A DNA stretch of 64,000 nucleotides from Paludibacteraceae bacterium (GTDB lineage Bacteria > Bacteroidota > Bacteroidia > Bacteroidales > Paludibacteraceae), in assembly GCA_024693065.1 (NCBI GenBank), contig JAILLP010000013.1, forward strand, positions 1 through 64,000, written 5' to 3'. Of this stretch, positions 55,070 to 64,000 are shown one piece after another. The notes under the pieces were generated by a model. It searched no databases. It was not told the origin of the DNA and was given only the letters and a program-made list of their open reading frames with translations. Every line of letters starts with the position of its first letter. Position 1 is the first letter of the stretch. The position numbers and the translations under genes were made by a program.

Positions 55070-55353
55070 CTATTTAATGCCCTTTCGCCAATCCTCCAAA
55101 CTTTGTGTTTTGACGAATTCGGTGTCTTCATCGTACAAGCACTCTAATCTTGAAGAATGGATATATCCTCCTTCGATTATTTTCTCATCCTTGTCCGCTG
55201 TGAAATCTATCTGAATTTTGATTAATTCATCGACTGCAAAAGGTGCGTCGATTTGAGAGAAAAAGTAGGCATCTTTTTCTCAATGTTTGTATTTGTTTGA
55301 GCAGATGATGAAATGCAAATCAATAACATCAAAAGAAAAATCTTATTTCTCAT
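55070..55353 (-). pseudogene. Frameshifted small secreted protein
   Basis: From the ATG at 55353 a clean signal peptide is encoded (MRNKIFLLMLLICISSSAQ). After ~28 codons the frame is lost; another frame carries on from the A-run (plus strand TTTTT at 55274-55278) through a plausible mature protein beginning AYFFSQIDAPFAVDEL to the stop at 55070. One extra A would restore a single ~94-residue protein. The total length of 284 nt is not a multiple of three. It may be a recent mutation, a phase-variable tract or a sequencing error. Confidence 0.7.
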
Positions 55354-55374
55354 CATTGAAAGTTTTTGTGATAA

Positions 55375-56217
55375 TTATAGTATCAACGACGATTTTTTGT
55401 TTGATGATTCATACCAAACATCGTAATCCTCCGAAAGGATTGAACGAATCTGTTTGGCAAAATTCAATCCTTGTTGATTCCATTTTTCAAAATCAAAATT
55501 TGGTTGTTTTTTATTGTTAACCCATTCCTTTATGCCGGAGATCTTAAAGGTTTCAAATCCACTTATATGTACCAAATCATTGGCATTGCCAATAAGACAG
55601 ATAGGTGAGCCGTCTTCAAGATAGCCACAAATATCTTTTCCTGCACAAATTGTAATTATATGATTAACAACAGTTTGTCTTTTTATTATTTCCGGTTTTG
55701 GGCAATTAGCCTTTAAAAAGGTTTCTACTATACCAGATTTTAATGTGTTATAGATATTTAATCCGCACGAATATCTCCAATCATTAAAATCAAATTCTTT
55801 GCAGGTAGCAAAAGATCTACCCAGTTGCAAAAACGCTTCATAAATTGCACTAATAACTTGCAAAGGCTCGCAAAAACCCTCAATGGTATTAGTTTTTGTA
55901 AAACAATTGGGTAAAATTTGAAGGTGTAATATATCTGAATGTTTTATACTTCCATCAGACATTTTTGCATTTACACCATGTTGTTTAAATATAAATTCAG
56001 TAGGATCATCCTCAAAATTTATATTAATGTTGCCATTATGGGGATAAAAAGTAAGGCCTTCTAACTGATGTCTTAGTAAATCAAAGTTTACAGACCAATT
56101 ACTTAGATAACTTTTAATTGTCTGACTACCGATTTTTGCAGTAAACGGAATATCGCAAGCATCATATTTACCGAAACTCAACGAAAACTCTTTTATTTTA
56201 AATTCACTATCTGTCAT
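55375..56217 (-). CDS. Unknown protein (280 residues)
   Basis: 280 residues, no signal peptide, no family recognised. The first half is strand-rich with an acidic FEDDPTEFIF patch; the second half contains helices and ends with a polar tail. The length, low GC and acidity are seen in immunity proteins of polymorphic toxins, but no toxin gene is nearby, so this is only a possibility. It lies 21 bp upstream of the frameshifted secreted gene and may share its transcript. Confidence 0.6.
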   Translation of the reverse strand: MTDSEFKIKEFSLSFGKYDACDIPFTAKIGSQTIKSYLSNWSVNFDLLRHQLEGLTFYPHNGNININFEDDPTEFIFKQHGVNAKMSDGSIKHSDILHLQILPNCFTKTNTIEGFCEPLQVISAIYEAFLQLGRSFATCKEFDFNDWRYSCGLNIYNTLKSGIVETFLKANCPKPEIIKRQTVVNHIITICAGKDICGYLEDGSPICLIGNANDLVHISGFETFKISGIKEWVNNKKQPNFDFEKWNQQGLNFAKQIRSILSEDYDVWYESSNKKSSLIL

Positions 56218-56566
56218 TTATCCATTTTTAACATCAACTATTCCCCTACCAAAATCTCTGAAACACAAAATGTTAACATATTCTTTAGTTTCTGAATCAA
56301 GCAATTATAGAAGTTTTGCAATAGGAAAGTCAAAATTACTCCCAGTATCATCCCAACCTCGGGCATATCCCCCAAGCCATATTTTTTGCATTAATTGCCG
56401 CTTTGCAACCTCTTATGTAAAATTGCCAAAGTTAACAATAGTATCCAAAAAAAAGTTTTGTTTCTAAGTAATATATAATGTTTTTCACATGTCCATCATT
56501 TACAGAACCTAATTTGAAGGTTTAACAAAGAGACATCGAGGAAGCCACAACAAATGGTCTGTAAAA
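56218..56566. other. Intergenic stretch with possible -7 element
   Basis: No gene is visible in these ~350 bp. TAACTTTG on the minus strand at 56427-56434 could be the promoter of the 280-residue gene with a leader of ~200 nt. Confidence 0.4.
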
Positions 56567-57187
56567 TCACCAAAAGAGGAAGTTGAAGCCCACAAAGATT
56601 CTGTGGCAAGAGTTACGGCTATGCTCCCCTGGGATAAAGTCAGTCAAGTCCTTCGTGAACCGATAACCCAAATAAAGGAAAAATAAATTAACATCAACAC
56701 CGGCATTCAGTCCCAGCTGGAAACGTTTTGCGTTCAAATCATCGAAATAATCAATGCGTCCATAGCCATCGGCATGCGACTTGGCGATCATGTTCAATCG
56801 GGCATCAATCCCCATATAAGGGTCTATAGAGCATCCAACATCGCCAAAACAAATGCCTAAATTCAACGGCATAGAGACAGAGGAAAAGCGGTCGGCACAC
56901 TCAACCTCCTGAAGATCCAGACATTTTTCAGCATGCGACGCCATATAATCCAGTTGTATACCGCCTTGCATCATCAGCCAAAACCGATCAAAAACGTTAC
57001 AGCTTTCGGGAGCATATATGAACGTACCACCTATGGTCACACCATAAGCAGGCGCATTCAGGTAACCTGCCGTTGACCGCAGACCGCCAACAACAACACG
57101 TTCATACGGAAAATCATAGACATAGTGGCCAAAAGCATCGAAGCTAAGGAGAAAAAGCAAAGCACCGACAAATGCTTTTTTATACAT
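56567..57187 (-). CDS. Probable outer membrane beta-barrel protein
   Basis: 206 residues from the ATG at 57187, where a signal peptide begins (FVGALLFLLSFDAFG); a longer in-frame start at 57244 would bury it. Alternating hydrophobic strands and the closing aromatic residues (RIFVGFNFLFW) are those of small beta-barrels. Function unknown. Confidence 0.65.
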   Translation of the reverse strand: MYKKAFVGALLFLLSFDAFGHYVYDFPYERVVVGGLRSTAGYLNAPAYGVTIGGTFIYAPESCNVFDRFWLMMQGGIQLDYMASHAEKCLDLQEVECADRFSSVSMPLNLGICFGDVGCSIDPYMGIDARLNMIAKSHADGYGRIDYFDDLNAKRFQLGLNAGVDVNLFFLYLGYRFTKDLTDFIPGEHSRNSCHRIFVGFNFLFW

Positions 57188-57336
57188 GCGTCTCAAGACC
57201 TCCTTTTTACCGGACAGAAAAAAACATGGAATTTTATTTGACATAAAAATCGGTTTTAAACTTAATTAAAAACTTATTCGAAAGGGTTCTAATAGACTTT
57301 TTAGTTAGTGTATTTTGATTTAAGCGACACCATTCC

Positions 57337-57720
57337 CTATCTCACCACACACAACACGATCCAAGTTACCATTATCTGGAAGAAATGGAACAACTGATCC
57401 GCCAACAAACTCACATCCAGCTTATTCGCTTTCCTATTGTCCATGATCGCATGAAGGATCCCATTGATCAGAAAGGCGATTAACAGCATCGTTCCGGGAA
57501 CATCCGGGGCAAAGAATATCAAGGGGAGCAGGATCCATCCCGACCATGAGAAACTATGCACAACTAAACCCACATAGTAATCACGTTTATACAACTCATT
57601 GTCCGTCTGAGACATCCACCACGATTTCTGCTTGAGCTTACTTAAACACGCAAGCTGTAACACAAAGTCATCTAGCACATGACAGATAAACATTAATATC
57701 AAAAGTCTAAACTCATCCAT
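57337..57720 (-). CDS. DUF3307-like small membrane protein
   Basis: 127 residues with about four membrane helices. The FICHVLDDFVLQ motif and the AIMDNRKANK block with a late DQLFHFFQ match DUF3307, a family also found in phages. Function unknown. Confidence 0.65.
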   Translation of the reverse strand: MDEFRLLILMFICHVLDDFVLQLACLSKLKQKSWWMSQTDNELYKRDYYVGLVVHSFSWSGWILLPLIFFAPDVPGTMLLIAFLINGILHAIMDNRKANKLDVSLLADQLFHFFQIMVTWIVLCVVR

Positions 57721-57746
57721 GATTCTCTAAATTTAATGGGTTCTTA

Positions 57747-58481
57747 TCATCTATTATCGTCTATGTAATCTCCCAAGAATGTAATATCCTCCTTTTTCAC
57801 ATTACATTGAATGGTTCCTTTATTTTTGGTCCAAACTTCCACTTGACACGTGGCGCCATCGGTTTTCAACACTCTCAAAATATCTTTCTTGCCAATTTGG
57901 ATATTCTCTCCATCCTTTTCCCCATTTATAGACTCTTTTACAGGAAGAGCAAGTTCAAACTTTAAATATTTAAGGACATAATTTTTGAGATTCTTAATTG
58001 ACACGTCACGTAGCAAGGACAAAAAATCAAAGCTAAAGTTCGTCATCCTAATATATTCATGGTTGTAGATATACATGCTCTCCTCATCGCATGATACAGG
58101 CCACGCCGTATGATCGCCAGAACCGATTCGACCATTGGTGCCAAAAGCATCCCAACCATCTGGACGGTCAGTAACAAAGACACCCACCTTGGAATTACGA
58201 TCTTCTATTTCCGCGATTTTAGAATCCTGATTAAGCGGTCTGGAGTCATATTCGCTTTCCAACAGATGCTTCTTCACCAATACGATATGCTCTTCACTTG
58301 CCGATTGGAGTCCGTCCGATCTATATAAATCAAGCTTATTGTAGCCATCTATTATAATATAAATCGTTTCGCTTTCATCAAAAGACAATTGGCACCAATT
58401 GCCTTGAATACAATCGAAGCCGTCCGAATATATACGCATTGTCATTACAGACATTATAAGCAACAAAAATATCTTCTTCAT
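57747..58481 (-). CDS. Unknown exported protein
   Basis: 244 residues from the ATG at 58481, which opens a signal peptide (KKIFLLLIMSVMTMRIYS). The first ~50 residues read like a lipocalin-type QGNWCQLSF strand; the C-terminal ~80 residues look like an SH3-like domain (KDILRVLKTDGATCQVEVWT). Family not recognised. It lies 19 bp after the 130-residue gene and is likely cotranscribed. Confidence 0.6.
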   Translation of the reverse strand: MKKIFLLLIMSVMTMRIYSDGFDCIQGNWCQLSFDESETIYIIIDGYNKLDLYRSDGLQSASEEHIVLVKKHLLESEYDSRPLNQDSKIAEIEDRNSKVGVFVTDRPDGWDAFGTNGRIGSGDHTAWPVSCDEESMYIYNHEYIRMTNFSFDFLSLLRDVSIKNLKNYVLKYLKFELALPVKESINGEKDGENIQIGKKDILRVLKTDGATCQVEVWTKNKGTIQCNVKKEDITFLGDYIDDNR

Positions 58482-58500
58482 GGGTTTTACTTTTAATAGA

Positions 58501-58893
58501 TTATATGGTTCCATCGGATTCCCCGATCTTGTATTCCTCACTGTTTTGAAACTCTTCTTCTATCACTTTGAAATTTTTAGCGTGTTCGTCTATAATATGG
58601 AATGATTCAATGATTCCATCTTTGGTGCAATTACTTCCTGAAAAACATATTTTAATGTAAACATTGTTCGCCAGTTTTATCATTTGATCTAAATCCTCAT
58701 TTGTTCGAATTGACACAATCTCTCCTGACAGGTTATAGTCAACCCACTCCTTCGGAAACGTCAAATTCTCTTTAATCTCGAATTTACGTACTCTATATAG
58801 CAAAACTTTATTTCTTTGAGATAAAAGAAACGCAATCTCTATAAAGATTTCATTGAAATAGCGATATTTAATTCCGTCGAAATGCACCTTCAT
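58501..58893 (-). CDS. Unknown protein (130 residues)
   Basis: 130 residues, strand-rich N-terminal half with a helical acidic C-terminus. No signal peptide or motif was recognised. Upstream of and probably cotranscribed with the exported 244-residue protein; the pair could be a chaperone/immunity and partner, but this is a guess. Confidence 0.5.
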   Translation of the reverse strand: MKVHFDGIKYRYFNEIFIEIAFLLSQRNKVLLYRVRKFEIKENLTFPKEWVDYNLSGEIVSIRTNEDLDQMIKLANNVYIKICFSGSNCTKDGIIESFHIIDEHAKNFKVIEEEFQNSEEYKIGESDGTI

Positions 58894-58962
58894 TTAATGA
58901 TATGAATACCCGTGTTCTTAGGTGATACGATTCCTTTTATGTTAAAACTATAATCATATACA

Positions 58963-60537
58963 TTATTTGATTCCCTCTCCCCTGTCATTCAAGAAATACC
59001 ATCTGTCATTGTACTTTACCCGCAATAACTCATCTGAGAAGGAGGATATCTCTTTGAATTCTTTTTCCACGCCCGTTTCTACATTTTTTATCATGTAAGT
59101 CTTATTCCCGTCAACTTCCTTATTCATAAACTTCACATTCAATTCATTATCTTTTGGGGAAGTAGTGACATCATACTTACTAAGCGGAAGATATTGGGGA
59201 AGCGGGAGGGTACGATACTTTGACAAATCCGATATTTTTAGGATTCCAGCATTCAGATAGTCGAAGATAGGATGATATTCAGGGATCCATGCTGTGTCCC
59301 CTGTGACGACATCAATACAAATATGAGAGATTTCTCTTTCACTTTCTTCAGATTCCACCTCTATGATTCTTTTCCCAAAAAATTGCCGATCTTTAAGATA
59401 TAGAGGTTCCTTTATTATTGCATTCCCTTTTGCATCTTCATACATCCATGATGATCTCTCATCCTTCACAATAAGCCTTAACCTATTTTGGCCAACAGGT
59501 ATGATCATTGGATTCACCTCTTTCCCTTCCAAGGTGTATAATTTTTTTTGTTTCGCCGATTCTGGAATACCTTGTATGCCATGTTCATTCAGCATAGATA
59601 TATAAGTTGACGAAGGCGAATATCCATCGAAAAATAGATATTTCCCATATACCTCCACCTCCTTGTATAACTTATCTACTAAGATCCTTTTGTTTCTATA
59701 AATGGTCATAGTCAATGGAAGGACCTGTTCCCCTAACCCAGAGTCATCGATGACACACTTTTTGGACAGGATTGTCCCGTCAATATAGTCTTCTATTATG
59801 TCAGTGCTTTCAATGATAAACGGACAGACGACATTGAAATTCATGTCGACGACGCCACACTTGCCGTCTTTTTTCATCACAAGACATTCTCTGAGGGCTC
59901 TCCCGGCACAATAATTATAACGATTATAATCATCAAGAGATTGAAAGCCTTGCTTTTTCACCTGCTCTTCACCCAAATATTCTTTTTCCCCTTTCTTGGT
60001 AATAGAAAGAACTTCTCCCGTACGGACGTTCACTACCGGCCAATCATTATCCATCGTAAACAGGAGTTTCCCATATTCGAAACAATATGTGACTTTTTTG
60101 CCTGGTTCAGTCTCAATTTGAATGATATCCACCGGTTTGAAATAAGAAAATTCATTAACCCACCAACTATGAATCCGCACAGCAGGCTCATAGCACATAG
60201 GAAGTCGAACAATTCTTATCACCTTCCCCTCTGGGACAACTCTATTACCCATGCTGTCGATAACACCTACCGATTCGTCGCACCATAGCCCATTTCTGAA
60301 CTTCCCTTCTCTTTTTACATTCTCAAACTGCAATGGTATGACCACCTCACCTGATTTGTTGATGAATCCTGATTTGTTATCTTTTGTCACAAGAGCTCTG
60401 TTCTCGCTGAATACGCCCACATAATCGTAGTCTTTGATTTTATCGTTCAACGCCTCTGTTTGCTCTTTCGTAAGTGAGGCGGACGATGCCATGAATGCAA
60501 CTGATAATGCGAATAGAGTGATAATGATTCTTTTCAT
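58963..60537 (-). CDS. WG-repeat secreted protein
   Basis: 524 residues from the ATG at 60537 with a signal peptide (LFALSVAFMASSAS). At least two WG-type repeats are visible near the N-terminus (ALVTKDNKSGFINKSGEVVI and WCDESVGVIDSMGNRVVP) with further degenerate copies (GKCGVVDMNFNVVCPF, RSSWMYEDAKGNAI, DRWYFLNDRGEG). Such repeats form beta-propeller-like scaffolds; partner unknown. A -7 element TAATTTTG lies at 60601-60608. Confidence 0.75.
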   Translation of the reverse strand: MKRIIITLFALSVAFMASSASLTKEQTEALNDKIKDYDYVGVFSENRALVTKDNKSGFINKSGEVVIPLQFENVKREGKFRNGLWCDESVGVIDSMGNRVVPEGKVIRIVRLPMCYEPAVRIHSWWVNEFSYFKPVDIIQIETEPGKKVTYCFEYGKLLFTMDNDWPVVNVRTGEVLSITKKGEKEYLGEEQVKKQGFQSLDDYNRYNYCAGRALRECLVMKKDGKCGVVDMNFNVVCPFIIESTDIIEDYIDGTILSKKCVIDDSGLGEQVLPLTMTIYRNKRILVDKLYKEVEVYGKYLFFDGYSPSSTYISMLNEHGIQGIPESAKQKKLYTLEGKEVNPMIIPVGQNRLRLIVKDERSSWMYEDAKGNAIIKEPLYLKDRQFFGKRIIEVESEESEREISHICIDVVTGDTAWIPEYHPIFDYLNAGILKISDLSKYRTLPLPQYLPLSKYDVTTSPKDNELNVKFMNKEVDGNKTYMIKNVETGVEKEFKEISSFSDELLRVKYNDRWYFLNDRGEGIK

Positions 60538-60634
60538 AAACAATAATTCTAATTGGGTGAAATAGTACTTTATCGTTCCCTATACTTCACTGATATACTG
60601 CAAAATTAATGAATTTATAATTACAACGAGGCTA

Positions 60635-60904
60635 TTAAATACCATCATCATGCATTTCATAAACCGATGCCTTGTCAAATTCCATTGTGCTCCAATGGCA
60701 ATCGCATACGATACGGTTTCCCACCACTTTAGCTCCTTCGAAGTGCAGCGTTTTTATGATCTCAGGGTTAGCGTTCACGCGGAAATAGAACTCATGGAAA
60801 TGGTAATCGCTCATGCGACTTTCGGCCAAAGGGATATTTCGTTCCTCAAGCTGATCGATGAGGTTCCGCATCACGGGACATATGTATTGATCTTCTTGTT
60901 TCAT
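60635..60904 (-). CDS. Unknown small protein (89 residues)
   Basis: 89 residues, mixed alpha/beta, no signal peptide. It contains several His and Cys (HFHEFYFRV, CDCHW) that could bind a metal. Lies ~125 bp downstream of the 45-residue membrane protein and could share its promoter. Confidence 0.5.
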   Translation of the reverse strand: MKQEDQYICPVMRNLIDQLEERNIPLAESRMSDYHFHEFYFRVNANPEIIKTLHFEGAKVVGNRIVCDCHWSTMEFDKASVYEMHDDGI

Positions 60905-61029
60905 GCTTTTGTTGCTTTTTTCGGCTAGGAGGGGGAGAATAAATGCTTCGTCATATCTGCATCTTCGGGTTTTAGGCAGGATAAGTTTATGCTAAAAACA
61001 TGAAAGGGTGGAATAAACGCCCTTTTCCT

Positions 61030-61167
61030 TTATTTTTCCCTCCATTTCGTTCTCCACTCGTCAGGAAGCCACCAAGCGTAATCCGTCCAATGCGTATCCT
61101 TGGGTATGGCGAAGACAAGGCGGATGCAGAAAATCAGAACCGCAAGCCAAAAGATGAAACTAATCAT
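61030..61167 (-). CDS. Small membrane protein (45 residues)
   Basis: 45 residues, one N-terminal hydrophobic helix (FIFWLAVLIFCIRLVFA) and a Trp-rich charged tail (DTHWTDYAWWLPDEWRTKW). A strong Shine-Dalgarno site, AAAGGAGG, lies 8-10 nt before the ATG at 61167, and a promoter with -33 TTTG (61218-61221), 20-bp gap and -7 TATATTTG (61190-61197) lies just upstream, so the transcript leader is very short. Family unknown. Confidence 0.65.
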   Translation of the reverse strand: MISFIFWLAVLIFCIRLVFAIPKDTHWTDYAWWLPDEWRTKWREK

Positions 61168-61189
61168 AACATCGTCCTCCTTTCTTTCC

Positions 61190-61221
61190 CAAATATAACA
61201 AAAATAACCAAGGAAAGCAAA
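61190..61221 (-). promoter_or_regulatory. Promoter of the 45-residue membrane protein
   Basis: Minus-strand TTTG, 20-bp spacer, TATATTTG; near-perfect Bacteroidota promoter 23 nt before the start codon. Confidence 0.7.
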
Positions 61222-61269
61222 TGGCAGGTTTTTAGGTAATATATTCCCTTTATGGCAAAAAACTCAAAA

Positions 61270-61718
61270 ATGATCTGTCCCAGCCCTTCAGGCTGGCATG
61301 GATCCGGCGTCCCTTACCCCAAGGCGTTGCCATTGGGCTGTATCTGTTACAGCCTTTCAGGTTGAATGGTTCGGACGAATATTGGCGACATCTCTTAGTG
61401 GTGCTTTCCCGAGCCTGAAAGGCTCATATAGATATAGCCTATGGCATCGCCGTAGATTAAATTGTTACAGCCTTTCAGGCTGAATGGTACGGATGAATAT
61501 TACATCACAAAATAACGCATAACGGTGCCGTCCCCCCAAGGCGTTGCCGTTGGGCTAAATATGTCACAGCCTTTCAGGCTGAATGGCTCGAACGAATATT
61601 AGCAACCTCCCTTAGTGGCAACTTCCCGAGCCTGAAAGGCTCATATAGATATAGCCTATGGCACCGCCATAGGTTAGGCGCATCCCGCCACGCTCCCGAG
61701 CCTGGAGGGCTCGAACAA
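61270..61718. repeat. Palindromic repeat array, left copy
   Basis: Repeats of ~100-115 bp built around CAGCCTTTCAGGCTG, GAGCCTGAAAGGCTC and the GCCTATGGCACCGCCATAGG hairpin. Copies of the first hairpin lie near 61349, 61464 and 61566. No gene is within. Confidence 0.85.
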
Positions 61719-61734
61719 AATGGAATACAACACG

Positions 61735-62298
61735 CTATTCTTTTTTAAATCGTATCTCGTTTACTATCTGATACCCAACAACAAAACAAACCGTCCCTCC
61801 GACCAACGCATAAGCATCCGCAACAGCAGCATCTCCCGGTCCAAGGCATTCCTTTGTCACCTCCAACACAAAAGAGACGAGAAAACGGATAAACAGAGCA
61901 ACCACAATTGTCGGAATCAGCAGAAACACCATTTTGCTAATCTGCTCTTCAATGTTATTATGCTGAACCATACAGGAACATACGACAACGCAGATTAGAT
62001 AACACGGTAGGATCCAATGACTATCAACGACAAAATCGAGGAAGAGCAAAGCTATCACAACAAGTCCAGTTATTACCGAAGCAATAATTCCATATTTGAG
62101 AGATGTGAATTTGGAGACCACTATCCGCACCATCATAGTGACCAATAAACCAACAGTCATTAAACAATCCTTCGTCTGAGTCGTCCATTCTCCCGCAGTT
62201 TCGTAAAAAGGTCCATATTTATACAAATATCCTAAGAAAAAGATAGACATAAGGATCTCCACAGGACATTGAATCAGAAGTTTGTATATTTTATTCAT
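61735..62298 (-). CDS. Unknown multi-spanning membrane protein
   Basis: 187 residues with about six hydrophobic segments and no signal peptide or motif. Flanked by palindromic arrays. It follows the 168-residue membrane protein by 69 bp. Confidence 0.6.
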   Translation of the reverse strand: MNKIYKLLIQCPVEILMSIFFLGYLYKYGPFYETAGEWTTQTKDCLMTVGLLVTMMVRIVVSKFTSLKYGIIASVITGLVVIALLFLDFVVDSHWILPCYLICVVVCSCMVQHNNIEEQISKMVFLLIPTIVVALFIRFLVSFVLEVTKECLGPGDAAVADAYALVGGTVCFVVGYQIVNEIRFKKE

Positions 62299-62367
62299 AT
62301 CATTATTTCACTTTTTTGGGGGGATAAAGATATAATTTATATGCTAATAACTCATATGTCATGGCAA

Positions 62368-62874
62368 TTATTCAACAGGCATTTGAGCCTTCGTTTTCTT
62401 TATAATGTTTTTCCCATACACCAAGTATACATCGTCACATATTTCTCTATATTCCATCTGTACAAGATAATCATTTCTGAGTGTCTCCTCATCGTCTATA
62501 AAGGCACGACACGAAACATTAATATCTCTAAAGTGGAAGTAACATTTATCAGATTTCCATGACTGTCCACGACAAGATTTATCTATACTAAAGCATTCAA
62601 TTTTTTTATCGTCGGAATTTAAATAATAGTAATATAGGCAACAAGAGGATAACGACAATAGGAAGAATATTGCATACACCACAATTGCCATCACATTTAT
62701 GATCTTATTTTCTAAAAACAGCAACGCAACCATAATAAAAGGGACAACCACCACACATAAATCCACCCAACTACACGTCAATACTCTGTCACATGACCAG
62801 AAAATATAAATAAAAACATATCCGGCCAACCACTTCGCAAATTTACCTTTATTTACAGTATTCGCCTGATTCAT
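62368..62874 (-). CDS. Unknown membrane protein (168 residues)
   Basis: 168 residues with three predicted transmembrane helices in the first ~85 residues and a cytosolic or periplasmic tail containing four Cys. Family unknown. Probably cotranscribed with the 187-residue protein. It sits between two related repeat arrays. Confidence 0.6.
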   Translation of the reverse strand: MNQANTVNKGKFAKWLAGYVFIYIFWSCDRVLTCSWVDLCVVVVPFIMVALLFLENKIINVMAIVVYAIFFLLSLSSCCLYYYYLNSDDKKIECFSIDKSCRGQSWKSDKCYFHFRDINVSCRAFIDDEETLRNDYLVQMEYREICDDVYLVYGKNIIKKTKAQMPVE

Positions 62875-63059
62875 AATGAATTTGGTTTAGTGTTTTAGGT
62901 TTTAAGTAATATAAATTCCTTTATGCTAAAGACATTACGATAGAACAAAAAATTGGTTGCTAATGGTGGGCAGCTCCAATTGCTGCCGAGCATAACAACC
63001 AACTATTTATATTCAGAAAAAGACTCTTCTAATATTGCAAATATAATAAAAATCCAAAA

Positions 63060-63835
63060 AGGAAAAAATGATCTGTTCCAGCCCTTCAGGCTGGCATGGA
63101 ATCTGCGCCCTATCCTTACCCCAAGGCGTTGCCGTTGGGCTGTATCTGTTGCAGCCTTTCAGGCTGAATGGCACGGATGAATATTACATCACAAAATAAC
63201 GCATAACGGTGCCGTCTTCCCCCAAGGCGCTGCCGTTGGGCTATATCTGTTGCAGCCTTTCAGGCTGAATGGCACGGATGAACATTACATCACAAAATAA
63301 CGCATAACGGTGCCGTCTTCCCCCAAGGCGCTGCCGTTGGGCTATATCTGTTACAGCCTTTCAGGCTGAATGGTACGGACGAATATTAGCAACCTCCCTT
63401 AGCGGCAGTTCCCAGAGCCTGAAAGGCTCATATAGATATAGCCTATGGCACCGCCATAGGTTAATCGGCGCATTCCACCACTCTCTCCCGAGCCTGAAGG
63501 GCTCGAACAAAATAAACCGGGCATGAGCCCATGTGTGAAACGGGTTGTGCGGTAATGGAACTCAAAACGGGGCGACACATAATTACACCGCAAAACATAA
63601 CGGTGCCGTCTCCCCCACCCAAGGCGCTGCCGTTGGGCTATATCTGTTACAGCCTTTCAGGCTGAATGGTACGGACGAATATTAGCAACCTCCCTTAGCA
63701 GCAGTTCCCAGAGCCTGAAAGGCTCATATAGATATAGCCTATGGCACCACCATAGGTTAATCGGCACATCCCACCACTCTCTCCCGAGCCTGAAGGGCTC
63801 GAACAAAATGAAACCGGGCATGAGCCCGTGTGAAA
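63060..63835. repeat. Palindromic repeat array, right copy
   Basis: The same elements as the 61.3-61.7 kb array: CAGCCTTTCAGGCTG copies near 63152, 63253, 63354 and 63650 (101-bp period, then 296), plus GAGCCTGAAAGGCTC and GCCATAGGTTA hairpins. Nothing coding was seen within; 62875-63060 is plain AT-rich spacer. Confidence 0.85.
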
Positions 63836-63874
63836 TCGGGTTGTACGGTATGTTTGTTGCTTTTAAAATCACCC

Positions 63875-64000
63875 TCATTCGATGCCTATATACTTATGCG
63901 TCTGCAACGAGAGGCGCCAATAGGGGTGTTCGAGGATATATCGCACCACCTCCTGGGTGTTCCGGCAAGAGCAGGGCTGCAGGAAATAATGGTCCGCACG
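63875..64000 (-). CDS. queE: 7-carboxy-7-deazaguanine synthase, C-terminal fragment
   Basis: Only the last 41 residues are inside the window. They match the QueE C-terminus (HYFLQPCSC, then EHPYWRLSLQTHKYIGIE). The enzyme is a radical SAM protein of queuosine synthesis. The start lies beyond 64000. Confidence 0.8.
   Translation of the reverse strand, partial: RADHYFLQPCSCRNTQEVVRYILEHPYWRLSLQTHKYIGIE

Noticed and set aside
61270-63835. Possible CRISPR or integron array
   Set aside because: The ~100-bp units are entirely repetitive hairpins with no variable spacer and no integrase; they look like intergenic REP-type elements.

Overview
The window reads as a Bacteroidales (Bacteroidota) chromosome. 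Many genes are preceded by the Bacteroidota promoter (-33 TTTG, about 19-20 bp, -7 TAnnTTTG), Shine-Dalgarno sites are mostly absent, lipoproteins and lipid A genes indicate a Gram-negative envelope, and short palindrome-rich intergenic arrays are present. Genus cannot be fixed from the sequence.

Layout. 1-1534 is a tandem array of ~385-bp palindrome-rich units. 2.2-6.5 kb is an AT-rich defence island: a DUF4365 nuclease-like gene overlapping a gene of unknown function, then a type II restriction-modification pair (C5-cytosine methyltransferase overlapping an endonuclease with a B3-like C-terminus). 6.8-8.5 kb holds one intact RhuM gene with an added zinc ribbon and one decayed RhuM copy. 8.6-14.3 kb holds a DUF2156 aminoacyltransferase-like gene and a five-gene flavodoxin / AraC / hydrolase operon. 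14.4-25.6 kb is a long leftward housekeeping run (yjbQ, DUF5131, punA, lpxK, sppA, pssA, psd, cdsA) headed by a 1233-residue secreted charged-helix protein. 25.8-32.7 kb is a TetR-TolC-adaptor-RND-PII-like efflux operon. 32.9-43.98 kb contains a C_GCAxxG_C_C protein, tRNA(CAT), ribF, a B12-radical SAM protein, two glycosyltransferases, a sugar/LPS kinase-like gene and sbcD-sbcC. A 900-bp gap at 37.0-37.9 kb holds two complete promoter-terminator units without ORFs, which are candidate small RNAs.

44.4-50.7 kb is the most striking region. A strong promoter is followed by a folded RNA element ending in an intrinsic terminator, a second terminator-like hairpin touching the start codon, and then a single-chain type ISP restriction-modification enzyme (Mrr nuclease, helicase, N6-adenine methylase, recognition domain) carrying a C-terminal LexA/UmuD-like S24 peptidase domain with an apparent Cys-Gly cleavage site and Ser-Lys dyad. 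This arrangement suggests premature-termination control of a restriction enzyme that also carries an SOS-type protease module. 50.7-55.0 kb has a DUF4143 ATPase with an operator-like repeat promoter, a HerA/DUF853 ATPase and dacB. 55.0-62.9 kb is AT-rich accessory DNA with small secreted and membrane proteins of unknown function, including a 45-residue membrane protein with its own promoter and one frameshifted secreted gene. Two related palindromic arrays (61.3-61.7 and 63.1-63.8 kb) flank two membrane proteins, and the window ends inside queE.

Most housekeeping calls are firm. The defence, RNA and accessory interpretations are inferences from motifs and layout; no database search was possible.
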